Origin: Actinomadura litoris
Lineage (GTDB): Bacteria > Actinomycetota > Actinomycetes > Streptosporangiales > Streptosporangiaceae
Direction: 5' to 3'
DNA length: 64,000 bases
Assembly: GCF_009733595.1 (NCBI RefSeq)
Contig: NZ_WOFH01000002.1
Coordinates: 1-64,000 of the forward strand
The notes below the pieces were generated by a model that saw only the letters and a list, made by a program, of their open reading frames with translations, had not been told where the DNA came from and searched no databases. How positions within the stretch are numbered: the first letter of the stretch is position 1; each line of letters begins with the position of its first letter. Shown here piece after piece: positions 51,084 to 60,179 of the stretch. The position numbers and the translations under genes are program-made.

Positions 51084-52133
51084 ATGCACGGTGAATACAA
51101 GGTGCCCGGCGGCAAGCTCGTGGTCGTCGATGTGGATGTCGTGGACGGGTTGCTGCGCGGCCCGCGGGTGAGCGGGGACTTCTTCCTTGAGCCGGACGAG
51201 GCGCTGGAGGCCGTCAACGCCGTTCTGGAGGGATTGCCCGCCGGGTTGGAGGCCAAGGAGATCGGCGCGCGGGTCCAGGGTGGGCTGCCCCCGGGGACGG
51301 TGATGCTGGGGATCACCGCCGAGGCCGTGGGGATCGCGGTCCGGCGGGCGGTCTCGCGGGCGTCGGACTGGCGCGACCACGAGTGGCGGCTGATCCATAA
51401 CGAGCCGCAGGAGCCCGCGCTGCACATGGCGCTCGACCAGGTGCTCGCCGAGGAGGTCGGGGCCGGGCGCAGGCCGCCCACGCTGAGGGTGTGGGAGTGG
51501 GCGTCGCCGGCGGTGGTCATCGGGAGCTTCCAGTCGCTGCGCAACGAGGTCGACGGGGAGGCCGCGGAGCGGCACGGGGTGGAGGTCGTCCGCCGGATCA
51601 GCGGCGGAGGAGCGATGTTCATCGAGCCGGGCAACACGATCACCTATTCGCTGTACGCGCCGGAGACGCTGGTGGCGGGCATGTCGTTCGCCGAGAGCTA
51701 TGCCTTCCTCGACGACTGGGTCTTGGGCGCCCTCGGTGAGATGGGGGTGCGGGCCTGGTACCAGCCGCTGAACGACATCACCTCGGATCAGGGCAAGATC
51801 GCTGGGGCGGCGCAGAAGCGGCTGGCCTCGGGGTCGGTGCTGCACCACGTGACGATGGCCTACGACATCGACGCCGGGAAGATGCTGCAGGTGCTGCGGA
51901 TCGGCCGGGAGAAGCTGTCGGACAAGGGCATCGCGAGCGCGAAGAAGCGGGTCGACCCGCTGCGGCGGCAGACCGGGCTGCCCCGGGAGGAGATCATCGA
52001 CCGGATGATCGGGCACTTCCGGGGCCGCTACGGGCTGCTGGACGACCGGCTCAGCGAGGACGAGCTGCGGCTGGCCGACAAGTACGTCGCCGACAAGTTC
52101 ACCGCGCCGGAGTGGATCGGGCGGGTGCCGTGA
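51084..52133 (+). CDS. lplA: lipoate-protein ligase with N-terminal accessory domain
   Basis: 349 aa. The first 95 residues (MHGEYKVPGGKLVVVDVDV, SGDFFLEPDEALEAV) are the accessory domain that in E. coli LplA is C-terminal. Residues 110-349 are the catalytic BPL/LplA/LipB domain (RVWEWASPAVVIGSFQS, VVRRISGGGAMFIEPGN, SDQGKIAGAAQKR with the catalytic Lys). It attaches lipoate or octanoate to carrier proteins. ATG 51084 with TTGAGGTGG upstream. It overlaps the Gfo/Idh gene at its 3' end by 35 bases. Confidence 0.9.
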   Translation: MHGEYKVPGGKLVVVDVDVVDGLLRGPRVSGDFFLEPDEALEAVNAVLEGLPAGLEAKEIGARVQGGLPPGTVMLGITAEAVGIAVRRAVSRASDWRDHEWRLIHNEPQEPALHMALDQVLAEEVGAGRRPPTLRVWEWASPAVVIGSFQSLRNEVDGEAAERHGVEVVRRISGGGAMFIEPGNTITYSLYAPETLVAGMSFAESYAFLDDWVLGALGEMGVRAWYQPLNDITSDQGKIAGAAQKRLASGSVLHHVTMAYDIDAGKMLQVLRIGREKLSDKGIASAKKRVDPLRRQTGLPREEIIDRMIGHFRGRYGLLDDRLSEDELRLADKYVADKFTAPEWIGRVP

Positions 52134-53229
52134 CCGCTCTCCGCGTGCCGGTCTCGGCCGACTCGCGGACGGCGTCGAGCAGGCGGTGCATGCGTATGCC
52201 CTGGTGGAAGTCGGGTGTGTGGGCGGTTCCGGTGCGGATGTCGTCGGCGAGCCTGGCGTAGAACTGGGCCACGTTGACGATCTCCACGTCGCGGGCGGCC
52301 TCGGGCGCCCACAGGTAGCGGTCGGGGATCGGGAGGCGGGAGCCTCGGCCGTGCACGGCCAGCTCGCCGATCTGGACGCCCTGGGCGGCGGCCGGGCCGC
52401 TGGACAGCACCGCCAGGTCGCCGTCGGTGCCCGCGATCTCGATGCGGGTGCGGGCGTCGCTGACCTTGCCGTCGTGCACGTGGACGACGGCCGTCGCGCC
52501 GCCGGCGAGGGCGGCGGTGACGGCGATCTGGTCGGGGGTGGTCGCCGTGACCGGCTCGCCGGTGCCCTGGACGGTGTACCCGGTGCGCTGGACCGCCAGC
52601 GAGGAGGAGAGCTCGGAGATCTCGCCCGCCAGGAACTCCAGGGCGTCGAGGGTGTGGCCGGCGCCCACCTCAAGGGTTCCCGCGGCGTTGACGGCGTCGA
52701 AGGTGTAAGCCCACCACGGCGGGACCTGGCCGGCGGCGCCCTTGCCGCGTGCCGAGTAGACGTTGACTGAGGTCACCCGTCCGACATAACCGTCGGCCAC
52801 GAGGTCGCGCGCGTAGCGGACCGCGGGGGAGAAGCGCGCCTGGAGCCCCACCGCGTGCCGGACCCCGACGTCCTCCGCCAGCCGCGCGAGCTCCTCGGCC
52901 TCGGCGGTGGTGCGGGCCAGCGGCCACTCGCAGTACACGTGCTTGCCCGCCTCCAGCGCCGCCCGGACGAGTTCGTCGTGCGCGGGGACCTTCACGGTGA
53001 CGATGACCAGGTCGACCTCGGGGTGCGCCGCCAGTTCCCGCGCGTCGGTGAACGCGTGCGGGACGTCGAACCGGCGGGCGGCCTCCCGCGCGCTGTCGCT
53101 GCGGCTGGTGCCGACGGCGGTGATCTCGTAGCCGGGCAGGGCGCGCAGCGCGGGGATGTGCGCCCGTGCCGCCCACCCCCGGTCGGGGCTCGCGCCGATG
53201 ATGCCCACGCGGATGTTCTGGCTGGTCAT
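52099..53229 (-). CDS. Gfo/Idh/MocA oxidoreductase, Gal80-like
   Basis: 376 aa. Rossmann start GIIGASPDRGWAARAHIPAL, and the position of the usual EKP motif reads CEWPLAR, so the conserved Lys is replaced by Trp, as in Gal80-like proteins. The C-terminal alpha/beta domain contains LEVGAGHTLDALEFLAGE. It should bind NAD(P) but may not be a normal dehydrogenase. Divergent from a TetR gene with several operator palindromes between. Confidence 0.88.
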   Translation of the reverse strand: MTSQNIRVGIIGASPDRGWAARAHIPALRALPGYEITAVGTSRSDSAREAARRFDVPHAFTDARELAAHPEVDLVIVTVKVPAHDELVRAALEAGKHVYCEWPLARTTAEAEELARLAEDVGVRHAVGLQARFSPAVRYARDLVADGYVGRVTSVNVYSARGKGAAGQVPPWWAYTFDAVNAAGTLEVGAGHTLDALEFLAGEISELSSSLAVQRTGYTVQGTGEPVTATTPDQIAVTAALAGGATAVVHVHDGKVSDARTRIEIAGTDGDLAVLSSGPAAAQGVQIGELAVHGRGSRLPIPDRYLWAPEAARDVEIVNVAQFYARLADDIRTGTAHTPDFHQGIRMHRLLDAVRESAETGTRRAVTAPARSTPAR

Positions 53230-53251
53230 TCGAGGTCCCCCCTGGCGATCT

Positions 53252-53274
53252 AAACGGACAGTTCTGGTCCGCTT
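53252..53274. promoter_or_regulatory. TetR operator A
   Basis: AAACGGAC and GTCCGCTT arms with a 7-base spacer, just upstream of the oxidoreductase start (53229). Confidence 0.62.
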
Positions 53275-53289
53275 TCGTCGACGGTAGCC

Positions 53290-53306
53290 CAAGCGGACTC
53301 CGCTTG
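53290..53306. promoter_or_regulatory. TetR operator B
   Basis: CAAGCGGACTCCGCTTG, perfect 7-bp arms CAAGCGG/CCGCTTG around three bases, between operators A and C. Confidence 0.62.
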
Positions 53307-53314
53307 TCCACTTA

Positions 53315-53337
53315 AAACGGAGTGTAAGTGTCCGCTT
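53315..53337. promoter_or_regulatory. TetR operator C
   Basis: AAACGGAG and GTCCGCTT with the same 7-base spacer as operator A, ending five bases before the TetR -10. Confidence 0.62.
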
Positions 53338-53342
53338 ATCGG

Positions 53343-53348
53343 TAGAAT
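53343..53348 (+). promoter_or_regulatory. -10 element of TetR gene (leaderless)
   Basis: TAGAAT with six bases to ATG 53355; same layout as 3124. Confidence 0.55.
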
Positions 53349-53354
53349 GGGGCC

Positions 53355-54005
53355 ATGACCTCGACTTCCAGCGCCGTCGACCGGCTGCTCGACGACGGCT
53401 CGGGCCGCCGGCCGCGCGCCGACGCCCGGCGCAACGTGGAGCGGCTCGTCCGGGCGGCCCGGGAGGCGGCCGCCGAGGTCGGCGGCGAGGTCACCGCGCA
53501 CGAGATCGCCCGCCGCGCCGGGGTCGGCGTGGGGACGTTCTACCGCCGGGTGAGCACCCTGGAACTGCTGCTCGAAGCGGTTCTCGCCGAGATGGTGGAA
53601 GAGATCGTCGCCAGGGGCGACGAGGGCCTCGCCGACCCCGATCCCTGGGCGGGCTTCGCCGGGTTCGCCGGGGACTACATCCGCCTCCGCAACGAGCTGT
53701 GCGACATCAACGAGGCGGCCGGCGGATCCCTCGACCACGCCCGCTCCGAACTGCGCGACCGCATCCGCCTGCTGGTCGAGCGGGCGCAGGGCGCCGGGGC
53801 CATGCGCGCCGACGTCACCTGGAAGGACGTCGCCTTCCTGCTGGTGTCGGTCTCCACGACGGCGCACACGCTGGGCCTCCGCGCGGGCCACCGGCAGTGG
53901 GACCGCAACCTCCAGGTCGTGCTGGACGGGCTCCGCTCGCCTGAGCCCGCGCCGCTCCCAGGCGCTCCTCCCGAGGACGCGAACGCGACCGCCAAGCGCG
54001 TATAG
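53355..54005 (+). CDS. TetR family regulator
   Basis: 216 aa. HTH: VTAHEIARRAGVGVGTFYRR then VSTLELLLEAVL. The ligand domain contains DPWAGFAGFAGDYI, as in several TetR regulators of redox enzymes. The ATG follows TAGAAT by six bases. The divergent Gal80-like oxidoreductase and the AAACGGAC/GTCCGCTT sites between them mark the probable regulon. Confidence 0.9.
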   Translation: MTSTSSAVDRLLDDGSGRRPRADARRNVERLVRAAREAAAEVGGEVTAHEIARRAGVGVGTFYRRVSTLELLLEAVLAEMVEEIVARGDEGLADPDPWAGFAGFAGDYIRLRNELCDINEAAGGSLDHARSELRDRIRLLVERAQGAGAMRADVTWKDVAFLLVSVSTTAHTLGLRAGHRQWDRNLQVVLDGLRSPEPAPLPGAPPEDANATAKRV

Positions 54006-54138
54006 ACGGGCGCGCGGGGGCGGCGGCCCAGGTGGGCGGAACTCCGCGGCGGTGTCGTCCGTCCTCCCCTCGTGGCAGGTCGCGGGGCCGAGCGACTGCC
54101 TCTAGGTTGGTCACGTCGGCTGATGATGAGGAGCGTTC

Positions 54139-55659
54139 ATGTCCATGCAGAAGGGCGCCAACACCGCGGTGCCGGTTCCCTCGGTCCGGGTCGAGCTCGG
54201 CTGGCAGGGTGGCCCGGGCGTGCCGGACGCGGACGCGTCCGCGCTCCTGCTCGCGGGCACGGGACGGGTGCGCTCGGACGACGACTTCGTCTTCTACAAC
54301 CAGCCCGCGCACGGTTCGGGCGCCGTCCGGCATGAGGGCAAGCGGCAGGGCCCGACCGTCCTGGACGTCCTGTCGGTCGAGCTCGCGCGGGTGGAACCCG
54401 ACATCGAGAAGATCGTGATCGCGGCCTCCTCGGACGGCGGCACCTTCGGCCAGTTCCAGGGCCTGTACGTGCGCGTGGTGGACGCGGCGGCCGGCACGGA
54501 GGTCGCCCGGTTCGACAGCGAGGGCGCGACCACGGAGACCGCCTTCGTCCTCGGCGAGCTCTACCGGCGCCAGGGGGCGTGGAAGTTCCGCGCCATCGGC
54601 CAGGGGTACGACTCGGGTCTCGGGGGGCTGGCGACCGACTTCGGCATCTCGGTCGACGAGCCGGGGCAGGAGGCCGTGCCGCCTCCGGCGGCTCCGGCGC
54701 AGCCGACCCCTCCGCAGCAGCCGTCGCCCCCTCAGCCGCAGACGCCGCCGCCTCCGCCGGGCGGCCAGTACATGCCGCCTCCTCCTCCGGGGCAGGGCCA
54801 GTACGCGCCTCCGCCGCCCCCGCCCGGCGGCCAGTACAGCCCGCCTCCGCCCGGGCAGTTCGCCCCGCCCCCTCCCGGCCAGTACTCGCCGCCTCCCCCC
54901 GGGCAGTACGCGCCCCCTCCTCCGGAGCAGTACGCGCCGCCCCAGCCCGGGCAGTACGCGCCGCCGCCACCCGCGCCCGCGTACGGCCAGCAGCCGCAGG
55001 CCGCGCCGCCGCAGCCGCAGCCGCAGGGCGGCAAGATCTCCCTCACCAAGAACTCGCCGTCGGTCTCGCTCACCAAGCACGGCGCGACCTCCGGGCACAT
55101 GCGCGTCAACCTGAACTGGACCGCGCGGGAGGGCGTCGCCAAGGGACGGCTGGGCAAGCGCCGCCGCGGCGTCGACCTCGACCTGGACCTGTGCTGCCTG
55201 TGGGAGCTGACGGACGGCCGGAAGGGCATCATCCACGCGCTCGGCGACATGGGCGCGCTCGACCGCCCGCCGTTCATCAAGCTCGACAAGGACGACCGCA
55301 CGGGCGCGGTGGAGTCGGGGGAGAACCTCACCATCAACCTCGACTTCACCACGAAGTTCAAGCGGATCCTGGTGTTCGCCGAGATCTACGACGGCGCGGA
55401 CGACTTCCGCGGTCTGGACGCGGTGGCCACGCTGTATCCGGTGGGGTCGCCTCCCATCGAGATGCAGATGAACGACTGCACCGACGCCTCGCGTGACGCG
55501 GTGCTCGCGCTCATCGAGAACGTGGGCGGCGAGCTGGTCGTGCGGCGTGAGGGCCGCTACGTCCTGCCGCCCCCGGGGCGTCCGCGCTGGGGGAAGATGA
55601 CGGTCGACCAGGCATACGGCTGGAACCTCGACTGGGTCGCCTCGCGCGGCAAGGACTGA
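54139..55659 (+). CDS. TerD-linker-TerD tellurium/stress protein
   Basis: 506 aa. The N-terminal TerD domain (about 1-175) ends in [20 protein letters not shown] with acidic calcium-binding positions. A Pro/Gln/Tyr-rich linker (about 180-295) has repeated PPPPGQYAP units. The C-terminal part (about 300-506) is a second, divergent TerD-type beta domain ([30 protein letters not shown]). TerD proteins bind Ca2+ and act in stress or tellurite resistance. Double-domain proteins with such linkers are known in actinobacteria. AGGAG precedes the ATG. No other ter genes are near. Confidence 0.85.
   Translation: MSMQKGANTAVPVPSVRVELGWQGGPGVPDADASALLLAGTGRVRSDDDFVFYNQPAHGSGAVRHEGKRQGPTVLDVLSVELARVEPDIEKIVIAASSDGGTFGQFQGLYVRVVDAAAGTEVARFDSEGATTETAFVLGELYRRQGAWKFRAIGQGYDSGLGGLATDFGISVDEPGQEAVPPPAAPAQPTPPQQPSPPQPQTPPPPPGGQYMPPPPPGQGQYAPPPPPPGGQYSPPPPGQFAPPPPGQYSPPPPGQYAPPPPEQYAPPQPGQYAPPPPAPAYGQQPQAAPPQPQPQGGKISLTKNSPSVSLTKHGATSGHMRVNLNWTAREGVAKGRLGKRRRGVDLDLDLCCLWELTDGRKGIIHALGDMGALDRPPFIKLDKDDRTGAVESGENLTINLDFTTKFKRILVFAEIYDGADDFRGLDAVATLYPVGSPPIEMQMNDCTDASRDAVLALIENVGGELVVRREGRYVLPPPGRPRWGKMTVDQAYGWNLDWVASRGKD
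54660..55025 (+). repeat. coding Pro/Gln/Tyr repeats of the TerD-linker-TerD gene
   Basis: The linker-coding DNA is a run of CCxCCxGGxCAGTACxCG-type units encoding [18 protein letters not shown] and PPPPEQYAP repeated about ten times. Low complexity, in frame. Confidence 0.75.
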
Positions 55660-55750
55660 GGGTTCGCCCCGCCCGTGCCGCGGCGGCCGCGGAACGTTGG
55701 CTGGTCTTGCCTGTTGTCCGGGGCCGGAGGCGCGCGGTAGGAACTGTCCC

Positions 55751-56413
55751 ATGAGCACTCAGTGGCAGTACCCGGTCGTGCCGGCGCCCCATTTCGACGT
55801 GCCGGGCGAGCAGGCGGTCCAGCGGGCGCAGGCGTTCGCGGACTCGATGACGTTGCGCCGCACCGTGCGCGACTTCTCCCGCCGCCCGGTGCCGCCGGAC
55901 GTCATCGACCACGCGATCCGGGCGGCGGCGACCGCGCCGAGCGGCGCGAACCTGCAGCCGTGGCGGTTCGTGGTGGTGACCGACCCCGAACGCAAGAGGC
56001 GCCTGCGGGAGGCCGCCGAGCAGGAGGAGCGCGAGTTCTACGAGCGGCGGGCCTCGCAGGAGTGGCTGGAGGCCCTGGCGCCGCTGGGCACCGACTGGCG
56101 CAAGCCGTTCCTGGAGGACGCGCCCGCGGTCATCATCGTCTTCGAGGTGCACAAGGGCCCGGAGACGCCGCGTCCCTACTACGTGAAGGAGTCCGTGGGG
56201 ATCGCCGTGGGGTTCCTCCTGGCGGGGCTCCACCAGGCGGGCCTGGCAACGCTGACCCACACGCCCAGCCCCATGCGCTTCCTGAACGAGGTCTGCGACC
56301 GGCCGCAGGAGGAGCGCGCATACGTCGTCATCCCCGTCGGCTATCCGGCGGACGACGCGATGGTCCCCGACATCACCCGGAAGCCGATCGACGAGGTCAT
56401 CGTCCGGCTGTGA
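55751..56413 (+). CDS. nitroreductase family protein
   Basis: 220 aa FMN-dependent nitroreductase fold. RRTVRDFSRRPVPPDVI and APSGANLQPWRFVVVT are the FMN-binding N-terminal half; PRPYYVKESVGIAVGFLLAGLHQAGLATL (quoted as KESVGIAVGFLLAG) the dimer helix. The lower-size subgroup with TPSPMRFLNEV resembles iodotyrosine deiodinase-like members. Reducing substrate is unknown. ATG 55751. Confidence 0.87.
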   Translation: MSTQWQYPVVPAPHFDVPGEQAVQRAQAFADSMTLRRTVRDFSRRPVPPDVIDHAIRAAATAPSGANLQPWRFVVVTDPERKRRLREAAEQEEREFYERRASQEWLEALAPLGTDWRKPFLEDAPAVIIVFEVHKGPETPRPYYVKESVGIAVGFLLAGLHQAGLATLTHTPSPMRFLNEVCDRPQEERAYVVIPVGYPADDAMVPDITRKPIDEVIVRL

Positions 56414-56428
56414 CGCCGCCCAGGGGCG

Positions 56429-57061
56429 TCAGGAGGAGGTGACCGAGTCGGCCAGCCTCTTGTCGCGGGACACCCGGACCAGCGCGGCCGTGAGGTGCGC
56501 CAGGTCCTTGGCCGGCACCTGCGCGGCGAGCTTGTCCGGGGCGCTGGGCAGGCCGACCCGTTCGGCGCCCTTCCTGACCTGGGAGTCGACGTAGGGGCGG
56601 AGCCACGGCCACATGGCCTGGGCCTCCCGGCAGAAGATGTCGACGCCGGTGGGGCCGATGCCGGGGAACTCCCGAAGGAGTTCGGCGGCCTTTCCCGGGT
56701 CGTGGTCCGCCTCGGCGGCGAGCCTGCGCAGATCGCCCCGGTACTTGTCCTGGACCATCCGCGCGACCTCGCCGAGGCGGGTCGCGGTGCTCTCGTCGTA
56801 GCGGACGTAGTGGCCCCGGCCCAGCGCGTCGACCCGCTGCTGCCAGGTCAGCCCGCTCATGCCGCGCGGCGTCCCGCCGCCCGCGTCGAACAGCTCCCGC
56901 GCGGCGGCCATGGCGACCCCCGAGGAGATGCGTGCGCTCAGCAGGTCGGCGAGGACCAGCAGCTTGAACAGCGCGGCGGGCTGGTCCTTCAGCGGGACGC
57001 CGACCTCCTCGGCGAACGTCGTGCCGGACTCCCGCAGCAACTTCCTGGTGACGGTGTTCAT
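56429..57061 (-). CDS. HhH-GPD-type endonuclease-like protein
   Basis: 210 aa. The helix-hairpin-helix motif is LLREFPGIGPTGVDIFCREAQ (quoted as EFPGIGPTGVDIF), with a following conserved acidic residue, within a small helical DNA glycosylase/endonuclease III-like fold (LLVLADLLSARI, WQQRVDALGRGHY). No Fe-S cysteine loop is seen. Such proteins are annotated as endonucleases of unknown substrate. ATG 57061. It converges with the nitroreductase. Confidence 0.82.
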   Translation of the reverse strand: MNTVTRKLLRESGTTFAEEVGVPLKDQPAALFKLLVLADLLSARISSGVAMAAARELFDAGGGTPRGMSGLTWQQRVDALGRGHYVRYDESTATRLGEVARMVQDKYRGDLRRLAAEADHDPGKAAELLREFPGIGPTGVDIFCREAQAMWPWLRPYVDSQVRKGAERVGLPSAPDKLAAQVPAKDLAHLTAALVRVSRDKRLADSVTSS

Positions 57062-57150
57062 GGCGTGTACCTCCCGTTGGCGCCGCCCTACCCGGCCAGG
57101 CGGAGGTGACTCATGGACGGCCGAGAACGACGTCACAAGGCGCCGGCGCC

Positions 57151-57936
57151 TTAAAGGAGGCTGAGTTGGCCTTCCCCCGCAAGCGGGTCGCGGTGCTTCT
57201 TCAGGTGGCGCCAGCGCGGTAGGTCGTCCAGGTAGGACCACGACATCCTGTGGTGCGGGGTGGGGCCGTACTCCTCCAACCCCTTCTGATGGACGGGGGA
57301 CGGGTAGCCGGCGCTCTCCGCGAAGCCGTATCCGGGGAACTCCTCGTCCAGGACGGTCATGAGCCCGTCCCGGTGGACCTTCGCCAGGACGGAGGCGGCC
57401 GCGACCGTCACCGACCGCTGGTCGGCCTTGATCTCGCACCGCACGCGCCAGGGGCGGCGGAGGAAGTCGTGCTTGCCGTCCAGGATCACGATGTCGGGCG
57501 GGACGGGCAGCGCTTCCAGCGCGCGCACCGCCGCGCGGCGGAGGGCTTCCGTCATGCCGACCTCGTCGATCTCCTCCGGGCCGGACGCGCCCAAGGCGTG
57601 CGCGTCCAGCCACCCCGGGAGCAGTTCGGCGAACGACTCGCGGTGCGCCTCGGTGAGGAGCTTGGAGTCGGTGAGGCCGATGGTCCGCTCGCCCCGTCCC
57701 CGCAGGACGGGGGGCGGGCTCAGGTCGGTGACGGCGGCGCACACGACGACGGGCCCGGCCCAGGCGCCGCGGCCGACCTCGTCGACGCCGGCGATCCGGA
57801 GGGGGCGGCCCCCGTCCGCGAGCGCGGCCCGCAGCTCGTGCTCGATCTCGTATCCGGCGACGCGCGGCGTCCGCGGACGTGCGACGGGCGCGGCGGCGGA
57901 GGTCAGACCGGGCAGGGAACCGGTCGGGTCGGTCAA
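57151..57936 (-). CDS. rnhB: ribonuclease HII
   Basis: 261 aa. The catalytic acidic core is [16 protein letters not shown] with Asp and Glu, [15 protein letters not shown] and [12 protein letters not shown], plus [16 protein letters not shown]. It cleaves RNA in RNA-DNA hybrids, including single ribonucleotides. The start is TTG 57936 with GAGGGGGA upstream; an ATG at 57996 is in frame and overlaps the response regulator gene, so the N-terminus is uncertain. Confidence 0.93.
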   Translation of the reverse strand: MTDPTGSLPGLTSAAAPVARPRTPRVAGYEIEHELRAALADGGRPLRIAGVDEVGRGAWAGPVVVCAAVTDLSPPPVLRGRGERTIGLTDSKLLTEAHRESFAELLPGWLDAHALGASGPEEIDEVGMTEALRRAAVRALEALPVPPDIVILDGKHDFLRRPWRVRCEIKADQRSVTVAAASVLAKVHRDGLMTVLDEEFPGYGFAESAGYPSPVHQKGLEEYGPTPHHRMSWSYLDDLPRWRHLKKHRDPLAGEGQLSLL

Positions 57937-57982
57937 GGGGTCCCCCTCGGGAAGTGGACGCGCAGGCGGTCTCCAGGCGCGG

Positions 57983-58588
57983 TCATAGCCAACCATTGTG
58001 GCGGGCCGTGCCGACGGCCTCGATGCGGTTGCGCGCGTGCGTCTTCCCGATGGCGGCGGACAGGTAGTTGCGGACGGTGCTCTCCGACAGGTGCAGGCGC
58101 GCCGCGATGTCGGCCACGGTCGATCCGTCCGCGGCGGCGGTGAGGACGTCCCGCTCGCGCCCGGTCAGCGGGTTCGGCCCCACGGACAGGGCGGTCGTGG
58201 CCAGGACGGGGTCGACGACCTGCTCCCCGGCGAGTATCCGGCGCAGGGCCGCGACGAGGCCCTCGATGGGGCCGTCCTTGACGAGGAAACCGCTCACACC
58301 CGCTTCCATGGCACGGCGCAGATAGCCCGGACGCCCGAACGTGGTGACGATGAGGACCTTGCATGCGGGAAGCTCCCGGCGCAGGTCGGCGGCGACGTCC
58401 AGTCCGCTGCGGCCGGGCAGCTCGATGTCGAGCACCGCCGCGTCGGGCCGGGTCCGCAACGCCTCGGGCAGGGCGTCGGTGCCGTTCCCCACCTGCGCGA
58501 CGACCTCGATGTCCTCTTCCAGGCCCAGCAGGAGGGCGAGCGCGCTCCGCATCATGCCCTGGTCCTCGGCGAGCAGAACTCTGATCAC
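57983..58588 (-). CDS. NarL/DesR-type response regulator
   Basis: 201 aa. Receiver domain with Asp54 as phosphoacceptor in [10 protein letters not shown], Thr in IVTTFG and Lys in GFLVKDGP. The LuxR-type helix-turn-helix ([36 protein letters not shown], quoted as [20 protein letters not shown]) is at the end. It pairs with the sensor kinase upstream. GTG 58588 with GGGAGGT upstream. The DesK/DesR likeness suggests membrane or stress sensing only by family. Confidence 0.93.
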   Translation of the reverse strand: MIRVLLAEDQGMMRSALALLLGLEEDIEVVAQVGNGTDALPEALRTRPDAAVLDIELPGRSGLDVAADLRRELPACKVLIVTTFGRPGYLRRAMEAGVSGFLVKDGPIEGLVAALRRILAGEQVVDPVLATTALSVGPNPLTGRERDVLTAAADGSTVADIAARLHLSESTVRNYLSAAIGKTHARNRIEAVGTARHNGWL

Positions 58589-58652
58589 GTGCCACCTCCC
58601 GGCCCCATTCTCCCCGGCACGGTTATAGAGACGACGCGAAAAAGCGGCGTTC

Positions 58653-59867
58653 TCATAGGGACGGGGTCACAGGGACGGTGACGGCCAGCAGGAAACCGCC
58701 GCCCGGTGCCGGACCGGCCTCGACCGTGCCGTCCGCCACCGCCATCCGCTCGGTGAGCCCGCGTAGGCCGTGCCCGCCACGCACACCGTAGGCGCCGTAC
58801 TCCGAACCGTTGACGTCAGGCACGGCACCACCCGGGCCCACGCCGTCGTCCTTCAGCTCAAGGACCACGCGCTCACCGTCGTTCCGGACGGAGATCTCGC
58901 AACGGCGGGCGCCGCTGTGCCGGATGACGTTGGTGACGCCCTCCCGCACCGCCCAGCCCAGCAGGGCGTCGGGCCCGGCCGGAAGGGGAGGGCCGTCGCG
59001 GAGCACGGTCGCGTCCACGCCCGCGTCGCACAGCGCCGTGCGGGCGGCGTCGAGTTCGTCCGCCAGGCCGCGCCCGCGATAGCCGCTGACCGCCTGGCGC
59101 ACCTCACCCAGCGCCCGCCGCCCCACGGTCTCGATGTCGGTGGCCTGCTCGGCGGCGAGCACGGGATCGCGGTCCGCGACGAGCCGGATGGCCTGCGCCT
59201 TGACGACCATGAGCGAGAGCGTGTGCCCCAGCAGGTCGTGGAGGTCCCGGGAGAAGCGGAGCCGCTCCTGCGTCACGGCGGCCTCGGCTAGCTCCTCGCG
59301 CGCGTCGCGGAGCAGCGTGATGGCGCTGAAGAGCCGCAGGATGACGGCCGTCACCAACCCCGCCGTGATCGTCCCGTAGGAGTTGCCGAGGATGCTCGTG
59401 CCGTCCTCGCCGCCCACCCACCCGGCCAGGCCGCAGACGGCCGAGACGCCGCCGATGCCCAGCAGCATCGACGCCTCCGGGCCCCGCGCCTGCCTGGAGG
59501 CGTGGCCCACGACGACGCCGGTGGCGAGGCCCAACAGCGGGAAGAGCGAGTACCAGCCGCCCTTGAACCCGACCGCGACGACGGACGTGAGCCCCGTCTG
59601 GGCGACGACCAGGCTGATGGGGATCCGCATGGGCACACGACCGTCGAACGCGGTCAGGACGATGGCCACGTGCACGGCGGCCACCGCGGCGAGGGCGACG
59701 CACGCCAGCCACAGCGGTTCGGCGTGGCCGCCGGCCATGTCCCAGAGAGGCCACACAAGCAGGATCATCCAGAAAATGAACGTTCGCCTACCGGGGCCCT
59801 TCCGCTCCACCTTCTCCAGATCCAGGTCGGGGAGTCGCGGGGTCGGCGGTCCCTTCCAAAAGCTCAC
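58653..59867 (-). CDS. sensor histidine kinase, DesK-like
   Basis: 404 aa. About five membrane helices (30-190) without a large external loop, then the HisKA_3 phosphoacceptor RFSRDLHDLLGHTLSLM with His210 and the ATPase domain (REGVTNVIRHSGA, GGHGLRGLTERM). Kinase for the response regulator 64 bases downstream. GTG 59867 with GGAGG upstream. The signal it senses is not readable; membrane state is typical of the family. Confidence 0.93.
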   Translation of the reverse strand: MSFWKGPPTPRLPDLDLEKVERKGPGRRTFIFWMILLVWPLWDMAGGHAEPLWLACVALAAVAAVHVAIVLTAFDGRVPMRIPISLVVAQTGLTSVVAVGFKGGWYSLFPLLGLATGVVVGHASRQARGPEASMLLGIGGVSAVCGLAGWVGGEDGTSILGNSYGTITAGLVTAVILRLFSAITLLRDAREELAEAAVTQERLRFSRDLHDLLGHTLSLMVVKAQAIRLVADRDPVLAAEQATDIETVGRRALGEVRQAVSGYRGRGLADELDAARTALCDAGVDATVLRDGPPLPAGPDALLGWAVREGVTNVIRHSGARRCEISVRNDGERVVLELKDDGVGPGGAVPDVNGSEYGAYGVRGGHGLRGLTERMAVADGTVEAGPAPGGGFLLAVTVPVTPSL

Positions 59868-60179
59868 CTACCGCCCTCCTTCGCCACGGGGAACACCGTA
59901 TGCGGGCCGGTGGTGTCCTCCTGACCGGGGCGAACACCGGCGGAGGGCCGTGACGGAGCAGGGAGCGGGCGTCGACCGGAGCGCGCCGAGCGTCACGATC
60001 CGTTCGCCGTCCGCATCGCCTCGTAGCCTCCGGTCACGTTCATGGACACGGCACTCCCGCGTTCCGTCACCGCCCGGCTTTTACCGTGACGACGGTAGGG
60101 AATGAGCCCGTTCCTTCTACAGAGCCGTACATCCGCTTGTGGACAGTACAAATGTCCCGGTGCCATGCGAGGTGCGCCC
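59868..60179. other. divergent intergenic region
   Basis: 312 bases between the sensor kinase gene and the AAA gene. A 16-bp palindrome TACCGTGACGACGGTA (60082-60097) is the only clear element; no gene. Confidence 0.45.
60082..60097. promoter_or_regulatory. candidate operator upstream of AAA gene
   Basis: TACCGTGACGACGGTA, arms TACCGT/ACGGTA around four bases. Confidence 0.35.

Noticed and set aside
57937..57996. ATG 57996 as rnhB start
   Set aside because: It lacks an RBS and overlaps the response regulator gene; TTG 57936 has GAGGGGGA. Not excluded.
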